A stretch of DNA of 64,000 bases from Motacilla alba alba (Eukaryota > Chordata > Aves > Passeriformes > Motacillidae). The notes under the pieces are model-generated. The model saw nothing but the letters and a program-made list of their open reading frames with translations. It was not told the origin of the DNA and did no database searches. Shown here one piece after another: positions 11,601-25,277 of this stretch (the first letter of the stretch is position 1; every line of letters begins with the position of its first letter). The stretch lies in contig NC_052017.1 of NCBI RefSeq assembly GCF_015832195.1, forward strand, positions 74,029,801 to 74,093,800. The letters run 5' to 3'. The position numbers were made by a program, and so were the translations under genes.

Positions 11601-14155
11601 ATGTGACTGACAGAAATAGAAGAAAACCACTGATTATTTGAGCAGAATATAAGGGTGTAAGGAACATTTTGTGAGTGACTTCAGTGAACCACATGAATAT
11701 TCGTTCTGTATTACCACTGAATTTGCTATGGGCTTTTTGCTAACATACTATTTGATACATTGGTTCTTGTAAAGGAGGAAAAACTGAAATTAGTAAAGTA
11801 AAAACCATCTTCTCATGAGCAGTTTAAATATGCCTGAGTAAAACATTATGGAGGGTGACTTCACTGCACGTACGGATGCCACACCATAGCACACTTTCTT
11901 TCATTTGCTCTGAATAATATGGAACTATCAATGAGAGCTCATAGAGACTAAAGGTACAGTTCACTGAAACATCAGGTGATTAAAAAGCACACATGCTGCA
12001 CATTCTGCACTTTCAAATTTACTAATGTGAACACTTGCTTTTTGAGAAAAAAACTTTAATTCCTCTATTGTCTAACTTCTGGGAAAACTTAAAAGTAAAA
12101 AGAAAGAAAAGAAGCAGCAATGGTATTCCGAGCTCTAAATGTTCTCCAAATTCCTCTTTAGGCCATGAGGAACTCCCATATCAAAAGTTGCTTGTGTTTT
12201 GCTCCCTGAATTTATATGTCTTCAGCTTTGAATCATTGGCATGATGACTTCCCTAACATGCCTATTTCTGTGGGTTAATGACTCTACAAGAGAGCAATAG
12301 AAAAAAAAATCAGCATCTCTGGGAGCTGTGTATATACACATATAGTGACCAGACTGCATTACTGCACACAGGAAAAAAAAAAAAAAAGTATCACCTGAAC
12401 CTGAACACTTTTTTCTTCTGCGCTCTTTTCATCTGGAGGGAAGCCAGAACACCCAACCAAAGGCTACTGAGCTTTTATGTTCTCTCTACTGGCCTGTCAG
12501 TCTTTTTCTTAATATGTGGTTGATCTGGCAAAAAATTGCCAGTTGAAGACTTATACACATTTCTTTTTACATGCAGTCTTCCTGATTATTTAGTGTCAGA
12601 GACAATTACCTCAAATGTGTGTGTGTGTTTACAGTAGAGGTAAAACAGGGACAACCTTTATCTTAAAGAGGGTTTGCATTCTAGGAAGTGGAATACCATA
12701 AAATTTCTTTCTTAATTTAATTCAGCCTTTTATTACTTGACTTTTTCTGCAAGTCCCACTGCTGTTTCTCGTCTTTATTAACTTTGATAAAATAGATTAT
12801 GTTTATCATTTTTTTGTTAAAGGAGTGTGTCCAGCAGGAGGCATAAAGCTCCAGTAGCATCTCAGAGGTACTTCCTAGCTTGTCACAGGACATCTGCTGT
12901 GGGATACAAACTCAAGTCTGCTATCTGGAAGTGTGTACTTGTACCAACAGGCTGCATCACGGAAATACAAAGATTTAGGAAGTTAATTGGTTATAATGAA
13001 AAGCAACATGGGAGGTGTCCTTTTTAATATTATTCCCACATGTATGTCATTCTTCACATGATATTTTTATTTGCAACTTATTATGGCATCTCTTAATTGT
13101 AACTCAAAGGAATGTTGAACCATATTTAAAACAGTAGGGAATCATGTAATAAAGAGTTTATGTGTATGTGTTTATGTAAAGGTAATGCTTAAAACAATTA
13201 CTTGAAAATAGATGTTTCCAGAATTCTGTTGCTTCAAAGCTACGTATTCTTTTGTTTTCTAAGAAAACAAAAATACCCTTTTCAAATACTTTCTCATGAA
13301 GAACTGTATGTGGTATGATATATATGAATGTATGTATATGTATATTTTGCTGTTAATATTCCATCACCTACCACATAACAGATTTTATTTATTGTATCAC
13401 CCTAGTGAAATGTTTTGCATTACAACATAAAGAACATGATATACCACCACTTATCCAGACCAGAACATGATCCTTAAAGATGACTGCAATCCTCATGAAC
13501 TCTGCAATGCTATAATGTCCAGATTTTATGAACATGAAGAATGTATACCAATGTAATTTGCAGCATTTTTAGCAAGACTCAAAATGCAGTGTCCTAGAGG
13601 ACTGTTAATTTTTATTCCCCAAACTAACATAAAATATAGAACTGAACTTATTAGTGCCTGTGTCTACCACACTCTCCATCTGTTTAATGCATGCAAAAAT
13701 GATCTTACGAATTGCTATACTCTCCTAATAGTAAGCACAAATAAAACAGAGATATACCTGTGTCTAGAAAACTTAGAAGCTGTGCATTCTGTCATTAGTT
13801 CCTCTAAGTATCACAGCCTTAATCAAAAGAGTTTCAAACATTTCATATCTTACACCAAAGACAAAATACATGGAGTAAATCTATGAGATTTTAAATGAGA
13901 GTGAGAAAAGATACAAGAACCCAAAGTATGTGTAATTAATTGGAGTTAATATTGAGAATAGAGGGAGGGTGATTAGGTTTATTCTGATTCTAAGAATTCC
14001 AAGAAAAATTATCCCATAAATGTATCAATTCCTTTCTGTTTGAAGTAGTGAGCTATCATTTCCCTGATGCCTTTTCCATGGTGTATGGAACAGGGAACCA
14101 TAAATGCACATCCATTTTATCTCTGTGTCACCAGAAAATTAGTTAAAAGTAGACA

Positions 14156-14352
14156 TTTAGATTAGATATTAGGAATAAATTCTTTACTTGTAGAGTAGTG
14201 GGGCACTGGAACAGGATGCCCAGGGAAGCTGCAGATATCCTATCCACACTAGTGGGTGGCATCGCAGCTCACGGTAGGAGGGGCTTGGAACTACATGATG
14301 CTGAAGATCTTTCAGGTCCCTTCCAACCCCGCCCTTCCTATGACTGTATGAT
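14156..14352 (+). mobile_element. CR1 LINE 3' fragment
   Basis: The + strand carries the CR1 terminal pattern: TTAGATTAGATATTAGGAAT, then a GGGGCACTGGAACAGGATGC segment, CCCAGGGAAGCTGCAGAT, a GGAACTACATGATG segment, GGTCCCTTCCAACCC and a final CTATGACTGTATGAT. It is about 200 bp, 5'-truncated and without coding capacity. It has the same orientation as CDH10. Confidence 0.88.
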
Positions 14353-16842
14353 AAAATGTCATTGGTTCTATACGTCATCAAAATTAGAGGTAATACATCT
14401 ACTATAAGTTTACATGTGCTGATTAGATTGGTAAGATTTAATTCTTAAGCTAATGTTGGGTGCATATTTGCTTGTTTGTTTTTATAAATGTTGAGATTAT
14501 TCAGAAGATGATCTGGACTTTCAGTTTTTTAGAAATAATTGCAAAACAAAACCCAAGAAAAATAGAAAGCATAGAAAGAAGAAAACCCAACTGAATATAT
14601 TTAACACAAAAAATTCCCAAACATGATGAATTGAAGCAAGAGAATGACAATATTTCAGTTCGTACTTCTTTTACACCTGTAAAAATAAATTTTAAGAACA
14701 AATTATGCAAGTAATCTTTTACAAAAAGTTTACATCATGCTATAGTTCATATTTTCATTAAGAATACAGATACCTTATAATTTTTGGTTTCTGTTATTTA
14801 ATATGGGACACAATTTTTACATGTCAATACTGTTGCATGCTATATCTTTTTTTCATGCATTATAAGTTTGATTCTGTGGCATAAGCTATGCAGAGCTACT
14901 ACCCTGCTCTCTTGAATTTCTGTTAAAAAATAAAAGCACTGTTAATCAGAATAGTCTTGTATTAAGAAGTAAGTAATAGTGTAGACCTCAATTTATGAAT
15001 GTGTTAATGGGGTACACCTAATTACTTTGCAGCCAAATCAAAAAATTTCCTTGCTTCTGAGACTGCAGAAGTAAGACATTTCATTATGGCATTGAATAGA
15101 TTTTAATATCTACTTAGGCATATTACGTCCAAGTTCCCTAAATATACTTCTGTTTTCCACTTCCCATGGCCAAGTTTTAAATAGTATAGTCTTAAATAAA
15201 TAGTATGCTAATTCTGTTTCTCTCAGGGATAGTTTCCACAGTCTTTTGGCAGAAATGTCTAGTGTCAATAAAAGAGTGGGATCTCACTATCGTGAGAACC
15301 ATTTTAGGGTGTGATTTTTTCCCCTTCTGTGGAACAAAGATTATTTTCTGACATTAGCATGCTGAGCTGTGCTCTTTCACTTGCGTGAGAGTGTGGTCCT
15401 CATGGTGAAGATAGCACTGAAGCTGGAATCTTGATTAAAATGGGTGAACAGAGTACCAGGCATGTTAGGTACATTTGGTTCTCTTCATCACTTAAGGGCA
15501 TTTTATTAAGTTTCTGGTTAAGAAGTTAAAAGCAGTTGTGCTCTGTGTTACTGGAACTACTTTGTTTTCTGGTAGTCAGAATAGAATGGAATGTGAACAG
15601 ATAGACATAGATGAATTTTCCTCTCTAATATAGTACTATTTTATGAAATGGCTTATACTATTCCTTCAAATTTCCCTTCTTATGTGGTTTCAAACAAAAT
15701 AGTATGCTGATTAGTCTAATTAATTTGAGAAAACCTTTCTTAAGGTAGAAATGTATTGGTTTTTTGTTTACTTATTGATTTATACTATTTAGAGAGTTTT
15801 TAATCATTCTGATCATCAGAATAAACTGATCTCTAAAATTTAAGCATATACGTGGAATATTTGTACAGGATGAAAAATAAAGACAAAATCATACATTTAT
15901 TCTTTCTATCCTTGATTATCAAACATCTGAATCACTCTAAAACACATGTGCTATTAGTGAATATATCCTAACTGTGGTTGGTTTTCTCCAGTTTTTTATT
16001 TGAGGCCAAAATAATGAGAATTAGGAAAGGAAAAAGAACTAAGACATAGTGCATTATATTAATAATCCCATTAAAGTTTTGATGAGCATAGATCTTCTAG
16101 AGAATTTGAGAATCTATAATGTGACTAAAAAAGATCACTAGGCTTGAGATATTCTAAACTGGATGCCTAAAATTTTGTGGCAATGAAGGAGAAACCAATT
16201 ATTTGAGCTATGAAATCACAAGTTGTTTTTTGGGTTTTTTTATTTTTAATACCAGTATAAATACATTTCACTGCTTTCAAGGATTTAAATGGTGTTTTGC
16301 TATATTGTGCTTTAGGAGAGAACTTACAAATGAGCTTTTAAGTTTTTACTTCTAGCAACAACCACTTAGCTGGAGTTACAAACCAGTGGTAAAGCTCAAA
16401 GTAGTTCAGCCTTCTAAATTACAGGACCAGACCCTCTGTGTTAACAGAGCAGTGAGTTCTTGTTAAATTTCAGATTATGTACATTCAGGGGACGAAATAC
16501 CTATCGTTTCCTTTCTCCATGGCTGCAGCTGTCAAGATCCAACCAGTAAGTGCTTGTGCATGTGGGGTCTGAGGTTGTTCTGCCACTTGGACAGGCTGTG
16601 AAAGTCAGGGCTAATGGGATGAAAGCAGCCTAGGTAGATCAGTCCCACAGCTGCCAGTTACACGGTTCCTGCTGAATCTCTGGAAAAGCACCCAGGCGGT
16701 TTTGCCTTAGAAGTATCCATGACTATTGTGTCATTATAGAGATGTGACTGGTTCCTTGTTACTCTGGGTATGCTGGTTGGAGTCCATTTCTACTTCTAGT
16801 ATATTAAAATCCCTTTTTTTTTTCCAGAAAAAAAGAAAAAAA

Positions 16843-16872
16843 ACCAACCAACTAACCAACCAACCAACCAAA
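16843..16872 (+). repeat. (CCAA)n short tandem repeat
   Basis: About seven CCAA units with one CTAA interruption, next to an A-rich run on each side. It may be the degenerate tail of an old insertion, but no body is recognisable. Confidence 0.85.
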
Positions 16873-18177
16873 CAAAAAAACCTACCAAAAAAATCTTGAT
16901 GCCCTGGCACTAAAAGATTAATTTCTGGACAAGTTTAGAAGCTGTTTAGTTATCATTACAGTTGATTCAAACTGGGATATTAGTTGTGAGGAAGATAAAA
17001 TTTTAAAAAAATGTGATGTCATAATGGCATGATGAAAACAAAAAAGTATACTTTAAAGTATTCAATTCTGTCTAAGTAAACAGAAATAATTTCAATGATT
17101 CTAATGTTTAATCAAGTGCAGACTTCTCAAGGGTAATCCATTAGTGCTTTAAAATATATGAACTAAAATGAAGTGATGTGCAGAAAAATTGTTTGATGGT
17201 AGCTTAAAATGTTTCTGTACAATCAGAAATACTGGTGATGAAGATCAGGATAATACTGACACAAACATATTTCTTTATAATATAAAATCTTTCTTTAAAG
17301 GAAAAAAGCTATAGTGAGTTGAAATTAGCTGTGGAATTTGTAGTATTATTTTCTGAGATGCTTACTTTCTTTCTTGTTGGAGGTTATGAACCGCTTTTTA
17401 ATAGTAGTTTTGCTGGAATTTTAATAGTCACATGTGTTACATGAAATAATTACCAGTGAAGTGATTATGGTTTGAATTTTTTTGTCCTACATGGGACTGT
17501 GGGATCTTGTGTCTGGTTTTATTCTTTTAGTCCACTCCAAGCTATTCATGTAATATAGCAATGCCCTTCATACGGGATGAGGTTCTGCTGTGGAAATAGA
17601 AAAGCATTCATTTGAAAATATGGTCTCCTACAAGCTAGAAACAGTTTCTTCACTTTTCATGTTATATATCACACAGCTTTTTAAAGAGCTCAAAAAAACT
17701 GAGATAAACTTTCTTTTTTTTTTATTTTTAACTTATATTTGGGAGGGAAAATTGAGTGGAGTAAAGGAGTAATTCATAATGCATAAACAGTTGAAGTTTC
17801 ATAAATTTTCTTTAAGGGAAATTATACATTGTTGATCATTTTGGAGGGTTTCTTTTGTGTCTGTTCAGTTTTTATTAATATACCAGGTATGTTTTTACTT
17901 CCCTGTCCTATAGGGGAAATATATAATTCCAAATGTCCACAGCTACTTCTTTGCAATTTGTAGGAAGCCTAACCTTTAGTATAACAATTTTTTCTCTCCT
18001 TTATCTCTGTGGTAAGTCTCTACATTTTGGTAGTTTGTCAAAGTAAGCAGAATGATATTCATAACTTGCTAACCAAATTGAAAGTCAAATATTGAAGACA
18101 TTTCTTGTGCAATTCCCTGAAAAGTCTTCTTTTTTTCAAATGGGAACCTTAGGAACACAGCTATTTTTAATCTTTTG

Positions 18178-18191
18178 GTGCCATCTTGTGG
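18178..18191 (-). promoter_or_regulatory. CTCF-like motif
   Basis: The minus strand reads CCACAAGATGGCAC. It matches the CTCF core (CCASYAGRKGGCRS) at every position except the fifth. A single motif match is weak evidence of occupancy. Its orientation is antisense to CDH10. Confidence 0.3.
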
Positions 18192-18453
18192 CAAGAGGAT
18201 AATTATATGAAACAAAGAGGTAGTCTTTTCACCACATATTTTCTAAGCTTAGCAAAAATATACATTGCTTTGGTGATAGATATGTGTGTATGGATTTTAA
18301 TAGTGACTGTAAAATAACTAACTAACTCATGCATGGGAAAAAACTATCTTTGATTTTTCGTTTTCTTCCTTTTTAAAAGCCTATAAGTATTGATTTGAGA
18401 AATCTCACAAAAATTGACTGTCATTAGCACCTAGAAATAGATTTTTAGTCTGC

Positions 18454-18580
18454 TGCATTAGATCTCTGTTGCATACTTAGCTGGTTCAAAGCAATTGTCA
18501 ATATATTTTTATTGTAGCAGTGCATTACATCTCTGTAGAATACTTTATACTTAGCTAGCTCAAGGCAATATTCACTTCAG
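18454..18580 (+). repeat. Diverged tandem duplication, about 67 bp unit
   Basis: TGCATTAGATCTCTGTTGC with CATACTTAGCTGGTTCAAAG at 18454 recurs as TGCATTACATCTCTGTAG with TACTTAGCTAGCTCAAGG from 18521. The copies differ by several substitutions and indels, so the duplication is old. Confidence 0.7.
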
Positions 18581-19968
18581 CATCCTGTAATGTTTAACAG
18601 AAAGCCAAGGTCTGTGATAGCATTCTTGTGTTTCATTTTATTTTCTGGTTTTGGCTTGGGAAAATTCATACCAGCCTGCATCCAAAAAAAGAGCACGAAT
18701 AACACAGGAATGCTGTATATTGTTCTGGTATTTTCATTGGGATTCAGAAAAAATGAGTAGTTTTGGTTCTGTGCTAAATAAATACTAGCTTAATACCGGG
18801 AGGTTTTAAAGATAATGCTTGTAGGTAGCTGCAATCAGTACAGATCACATTCTTGCTCAGTTTCTGAAGGAGTTTTCTATACAACAGTCCATATTTGCTT
18901 ACTTATCTCTAACTTCCAGTCTGATGAAAGTTTCTAGATGCAAATACACTCTTCTCTGTAAAGAACTGGAAAAAGAATTTAGATGTCTGTCCTGCTTTTA
19001 CTTATGGTGGGGGGTTCTCATTCTTTCAAAAGTAAGGTTGCTTTTATTCTTTAAAATAAAAAAAAATTAAAAAAAAGAAATTATCATCTTGTTCACATAA
19101 GTTGCAAATATGCTGTAGTTATTGAAAATAGATGTCAGATTATTACCTTGTGAGTTATTATAATATCCTTCCAGCTGAAGAAGGAAATACTGTCAATCAG
19201 AATTAGTATCAAATGAGAACACTGTTTTAAGATCCCACCTGTTCTTTTAATGTCAGATGATTCCATTACTTTCTGTACACATGACCATTACTGTCTGTGT
19301 ACTATATGCTTTCTATATTTGTACAGAAAATATTAAAAGGATAAAAATTCAATATATATTTCCTAGCAATTATATGATAAATACTAAAATATTAGTCACT
19401 AGAATGTGATTTTTAATAATCAATCACTAGCTGAGGTACCACTGTGATAAGTTCAGTATACTATAAGTCAGTAAACAGATGAAGCATTCATTTTCGTTGG
19501 TTGGAGATTGTGTGATTTCTCTGATTAGGGTTAGCTAGGTATAAAACTCTCTTGTCTATCAGCTAGAATGAAGAGAATAATCATAAAATTAATGTAATAA
19601 GATACAGAATTTCAACAGTTTTATACAGGTGTGTGATAATGTGATTATTTCCTCTTCATCCCAGTAAAACTCCCTTAACTGTTAAGCATTGACTATTTCT
19701 CTCTTTCTATATCTGCCTCCTGTAACAGAATACAAAATTAAAGTGCTAAGTAACTTAAGAAAGAATTGCAATTGCTTATTCCAGTGAATTGATGAGCTGT
19801 ATATTCCCTTACAAGAATGACAAATCTAAATATGTGTCATAGTTTTGATAGAAGCACAGACAGAAAAGTGTGATGCTTAAGGACTCACAAACAAAATCTT
19901 AAAAAGTTTTCTAGAAGAATATTTACCAATATTTTATCTTCCTAACTTCTTAGTCTGGATTAATGCTC

Positions 19969-19970
19969 AT

Positions 19971-20009
<39 letters not shown>
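19969..20009 (+). repeat. (ATTT)10 microsatellite
   Basis: Ten perfect ATTT units in 41 bp. Confidence 0.95.
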
Positions 20010-20010
<1 letters not shown>

Positions 20011-21440
20011 TGCATTTATGCATTCTGTTACATTTAATACAAACTTAGTACACAATATTTTAAAGAATATTAAAGAGGAGGAAAGTAGAATTCTGTTATA
20101 TATCTTGAACAGCTTTGGTTTTTGTTTGTTTTTTTTTTTACTTTGGTTTCAGGCATTTTAAAAATGTACTTTGTTAGAAGAGCTTTAGTTAAGGCAGGCA
20201 GTATGCTTCACCTGAAACATGAAATGAGACAGGCAAAAAAGCAAGCACAGGTACAGAAAGATGATGCAGCATGCCATAAGTCACCAAAGAGAAAGTCTCC
20301 AATGAGATGAGATTAAGAAACATTGCAGTCAGTGTTATGTGGATAAGACAGAAGTAAAATCAGTTTAATGGATAAAAAGAATATGTAGCTAGTTAGGAAA
20401 ATGTATTAGAAAGATGAAATAATTCAATCTATCAATGTCCTCTTTGAAGTTAGGGAGGGAAGAGGAAACATGGTCAATTTAATTGATTTTTCCTATTTGT
20501 GGAGCTTTTGGAGGTGAAAAGTTAATGATTTTGTGATTATCTTCAGAAAAGCCTGGAAATATGTATAGAACAATTTCAAAATAAGTTTTTGAAAAAATTG
20601 CTAAAATCTCCTCATTTCTACTGTAAAATTCCTTGTATTCCCTTTCTTCAAATGGCACCTGTTGAGCAGTAGATTTTGCTCTTTCAATCCCAGTGTGCAT
20701 AATTTAGTTAGAATTTTAGGTAAGTAAATACATTATTTATGCTGGAAACTGTTGGATCCTGTATATAAAGGGGAGACTGAAAAGTGTCTGTCATTGAACT
20801 TGTCTAGATGATCAAAAGGAAAAAATGCTTTTTAAAACTGTTTCTGGGGTTTGTCTGTCAGATAAGGTTGATTGCTGAGCTGTGGAACTTGTGTATTTAG
20901 TGTGTTCTCCTGACTGTCAAAATTGTTTATATCTAGAGTGACGACCGGTTAGTCAAAGCAGTACATACCTAAGCTGTGGCAGTGAAAGAAAAAAAATCAT
21001 CCTGCTGTACAACTTCAGTAGTAAATAACTGACATGTTTCAGGGCCCACAAGCTCTACAGAAATTTTAAACGTGACATAAAGGTCAAAAAAGCACAGGTT
21101 TTTGGCAATCACGGGTGCTGTTATTACATGCACAATGTAGCTGTGCCATCTTTTCAGACTCCTGCAGAAACAGTCTGAATGACTTTGTAGCTATGACTTT
21201 GTCCTTTGGAGATTACAATTCTCAGGACAAACTGGGAAGGCCTTTTTCAATAGAAAAGAGAACTGCAAAATTAGAAGTAGTGACACTGACGTAATTTTTT
21301 GCATTTGGTTAAACTTACCTTTGTTAAAGTAAACTTGCTTGCTTTCTTGTGAAAATAAACAGAGAAGCCTAACTATGTATTATCTGCAAATGATTCACTT
21401 TTTTCCTTCCCTATCTTTTACAGTCTAGAAATATTTTAAA

Positions 21441-21478
21441 TTAATAACAATTATAATAATAGTAGTAATAATAATAAT
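21441..21478 (+). repeat. AAT/AGT trinucleotide-rich tract
   Basis: An imperfect run of ATA, ATT and AGT triplets, ending in four AAT-type units. Confidence 0.7.
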
Positions 21479-21791
21479 GATAGTTTTGTATGAGGCATGA
21501 ATATAGAAATAAGAAAAAAATTAAAATTCTCTCTTATTGATCAACATGCTTCAGAAATAAAAATGTGTTTTCCTGCAATGGATTTATATCCATCCACTCT
21601 GATGTAAAGCACTATGACAGACTGTCATGGGGATAGCTGTCACTTTATAGTATAGTTAAGAGAATTCAGGAAGCAAAAGGCAAAAGGAATTGTAGTTCCT
21701 TAAAAATGGGACAGAAATTTCAGTTTTAAGAAATTTTAAAACATATTTTTCCCTGATTTAACCATAATTTTTAATAGCCTCACAATTGAGG

Positions 21792-21862
21792 CAGGATAGA
21801 AACATTTTCAGAGAAATTAGTCTTGTGCAGGACAGAAACATTTTCAGAGAAACTAAACCCTT
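21792..21862 (+). repeat. Tandem duplication, 36 bp unit
   Basis: CAGGATAGAAACATTTTCAG at 21792 is repeated as CAGGACAGAAACATTTTCAG at 21828. Both copies continue AGAAAYTA. Few differences separate them, so the duplication is fairly recent. Confidence 0.9.
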
Positions 21863-24800
21863 ATGTCTCTACAAGTGTCTCTCTAACAGCATTCAATTAA
21901 GTTCACCTCAGCCAAAGGAAAAAACACATTTATCTCCAGATATTCCAGAAGTCTTTATGATAGTTTTAGACCAGGCTATAGCTCTTTTCTAGTTTGCCAG
22001 GTGTTTGTGACAACTGATTTATATGGGAAAAGAATGGTGATGCTGATCAGCTCTCCTGCTTCTTTTTTGTTAATCCATGTTGCTATCTACAAGGACTTCA
22101 CAGATTTTGCACTTTGGAAAGACCATACTAGTCTGTCTTGCCACTCATTAAAAATAATAATAATAAAAAAAGAATCCTGGAGGAGATTAAATAAGAAGTA
22201 ATCTGCCTCTTTCTGTGTGTTTTGGTACTTCTCTGAAAGGCATTTTGGTTAACAGCAACAGTCAGGTGCTCTTGTCAATTAGGCCACGCTTGAAGTACTT
22301 GGGTTTGTTCAGGCGTAAGAGTCATGCAACCAGGAGACTCAGGGCTGGACAGCACTGCAGAAGCTCCGCATTGCCAGTGGATTTCTCATGCCCTCTTTGC
22401 AACAACAGGGAAGGAGTTTGCCTCCAGGAAGGACTGAAAGCTACCTCCTACTATATATTGCAAACCTGGAGTTTGTATGCAGAAAACCACAGAAGTTTGA
22501 GGCCCGGTTATGTTGATAAACTCATGTGCTTCTGTGCAGGGCAGACCCCAGCAGTTCAGATATTATTTAAATTGTGTTTTATTTCCAATACTGTTGACAG
22601 GATTTGATCAGGTATACAAAGTTCTGTACATTTATTTTTTTAATTCTGTCCAGATATGTACACACTTGTGCTTTGGGCAACTTCATCCTTAAACAAAGCT
22701 GTGCCTTGTTCTGAGACTAATTTTCTAGCAAAAAATAAGAATAAAACAGCCCTGTACTTCTGAGGTTAACTTTTTCACTTTTTCTAACTCCCTGTTAACC
22801 ATCAACCTTACATATTTGTCTCCGCTAGTGCTTAGTAGTACTATGTTCAGAACTTATATTTTTTTCTGGCACTTCATTGGTTTCCACCTTCATTTTAATA
22901 AAAGGGTAATTTTAATTGCTCACATAACTCTTAGAAGGCAGTGACTTTTTTCATAGCCTTTCAATGATGTCCAATAAGTATTTGTCAGAAAGTTGATTTA
23001 ATTGATTTAAGGACCACAATGAGCAGCCTGCTTTAGTGTTGAATGAAGAGGACAGTTGGAATGATTAAATTTTATAGAGAATTCACATGATCAGAGCTTG
23101 TCCTGGAAGAGAAGTGCAAAATGAGAACTTGCATGGAGCTGAACATTCTTATTGCCTAGGAAGTGCTCAATTGCACTTTTGCTTCAGGGTACATTGAGCA
23201 GAAATTTTCACATCCAAAGCAATATACGGAATTATATATTTAATAGAATACTAATAAGTAACCTCACTGAAATACTACAGTGTGGTAAGTCAAATACTGC
23301 CAAGTATTTTAGAATTATTAAATCTTCCACATAAGACTTTAATGTAAAATTATTAGGGAAATCAGATTACAAGCCTTTTTAATACACATATTTTACTCCT
23401 AGAATTTCAATGATTGTTGCATTATCCTTTTTGTGTTTCTGTTCATAAAATTTCCAAAATTATAAGCAATGTGTTTGTAATGTTACTTTTATTCCAATGT
23501 GGCCCAGCTCTTATTCAGTTCTTGATCACTGGCTTTCTTTCTGTGCTGTGTGGGTACTGGTATTTTGAAGTTGCTTTTATGTGTCATGTTCTTTGCCTAG
23601 GACATACTTCTTATGTTCATTGCTTCTCACTTCACATTTCCTGTCAATCACAGATGTTTATATTTCATCTGTGTGATGTAATATAGCAAATTAACAACTG
23701 AATGTTTTGAAATTCGAATAACAATTGAGTGCTTGGAAACAACTGGTGCTTGTGAACAAAAGGTTTACTGTGACAGGCTAAAAGGAGTCTCAAGTCCTGT
23801 GCAGAAACTTTATTATGTAGCTAAAACATAGAACACTTGGTTTTTTAGCATCAAAATATATTAATTTGGGCATACAAAATTTCTGTTGTAGTGGGCTGCT
23901 AAGTAATGTCATACCTATTCCAGGTATACCCTTCCTGGGCTGTATCGCCAAGATCCACAAAAACTGGTTAAACTTGAGCAGACCTAATTGGTGCAGCAAT
24001 GCCCTGAAACCATGTAAGAGACCATATGGCACAGTATCAAGGAGAAAAATTAAGAAATTGTTCAGACATCAACAATCATGTGATAAGTCCCTTTACAACT
24101 AACCATGAGAAAGGACTATCTCTAGATATCAGCACACACATACAGATTATTCTTAGAGACACTATGATATTTTTTGCAAATGCTTACAAATATATTTTTT
24201 CTAATGTTTCTTCAGCCTCCTGCTAGTTTTTAGACATTGATTTTATGATGTACTTTGGTGCTTTTAAAAATATTCAATGCTCTCAAGGGTATTTATGATG
24301 TACAGCTAGAGTTCCTAGATAATTTTCAGTGTATACAGGCTACTATTTATGAAGATTAATTAATCATAAAGAAAAGTCAGTTTTTATCATGTATAAGTTA
24401 CTGGGCTACTAATAGGGAGTTACTGGGCTGCAACAGTGTTTGTGCATAGGCTCGGACCTCTTATCTATCTATTTGTGCACTGCCTGGTTGTTTGCAAAAC
24501 AGCAAAGGCTTCAGAACTGCTGAAGAGCTTTAGGCTGTTTTTTGTCCATTGAATATATTATAATTAAAGAATACAGCCACTGCCACCCCCAGACTATATC
24601 CACTCTGCTTAGTCTGTAGTCCTGTTACCTCCTAGAAATGTTATATGGATGCTTGGGCAGCACATTAAGATTATTTAGTGAAATTTGAATTAAATTATAA
24701 TTCCATAACTGGTGTGGCTTTTTTATTTTGAACTCAAACAAAACTAGCAATCAGTATTTAGGCTAGAGAGGGAGCACTGCAATTACCATTGTATACTAAA

Positions 24801-25277
24801 TAAAACTTAAAATCAAGTCTTCTTGATCATTTGAGATTATCAAAAACTATGGAATACAGTTATGAGTGTATAGGTGTTGAAAACAGCATTCTATATCAGT
24901 TTAATCTTGGGAATTTTTCCTAATAATTGGGCTGCTTTACATATTATCTCTGGGGCTCCTTCTTTGTAAACACATCCTGGTGGGATTTGCTCATCCTCTT
25001 CAAAAGCCTTCCATTTCCTTGAGGTCCTGTGCCATAATGCTTGTAAGCATTGAGGAAAAAAATGTTCATGGGGGAGAGAAGAACCAGGATGTCTGAGCTG
25101 TGTATTAGGAGGTGAAACATAACCAAGGGTACATTTGATGTACAGTTCTCTGAAGATATGCAGCTTTACCCATTTTTCACTACACAGGAGTGAAAAGCAA
25201 ACAAAATCTTCCTACAGTGTGTTGATGTTGGGTTTCCAGCATGAAGACAGACCTGTGTAAACTGTCAAGTTTAGGTG

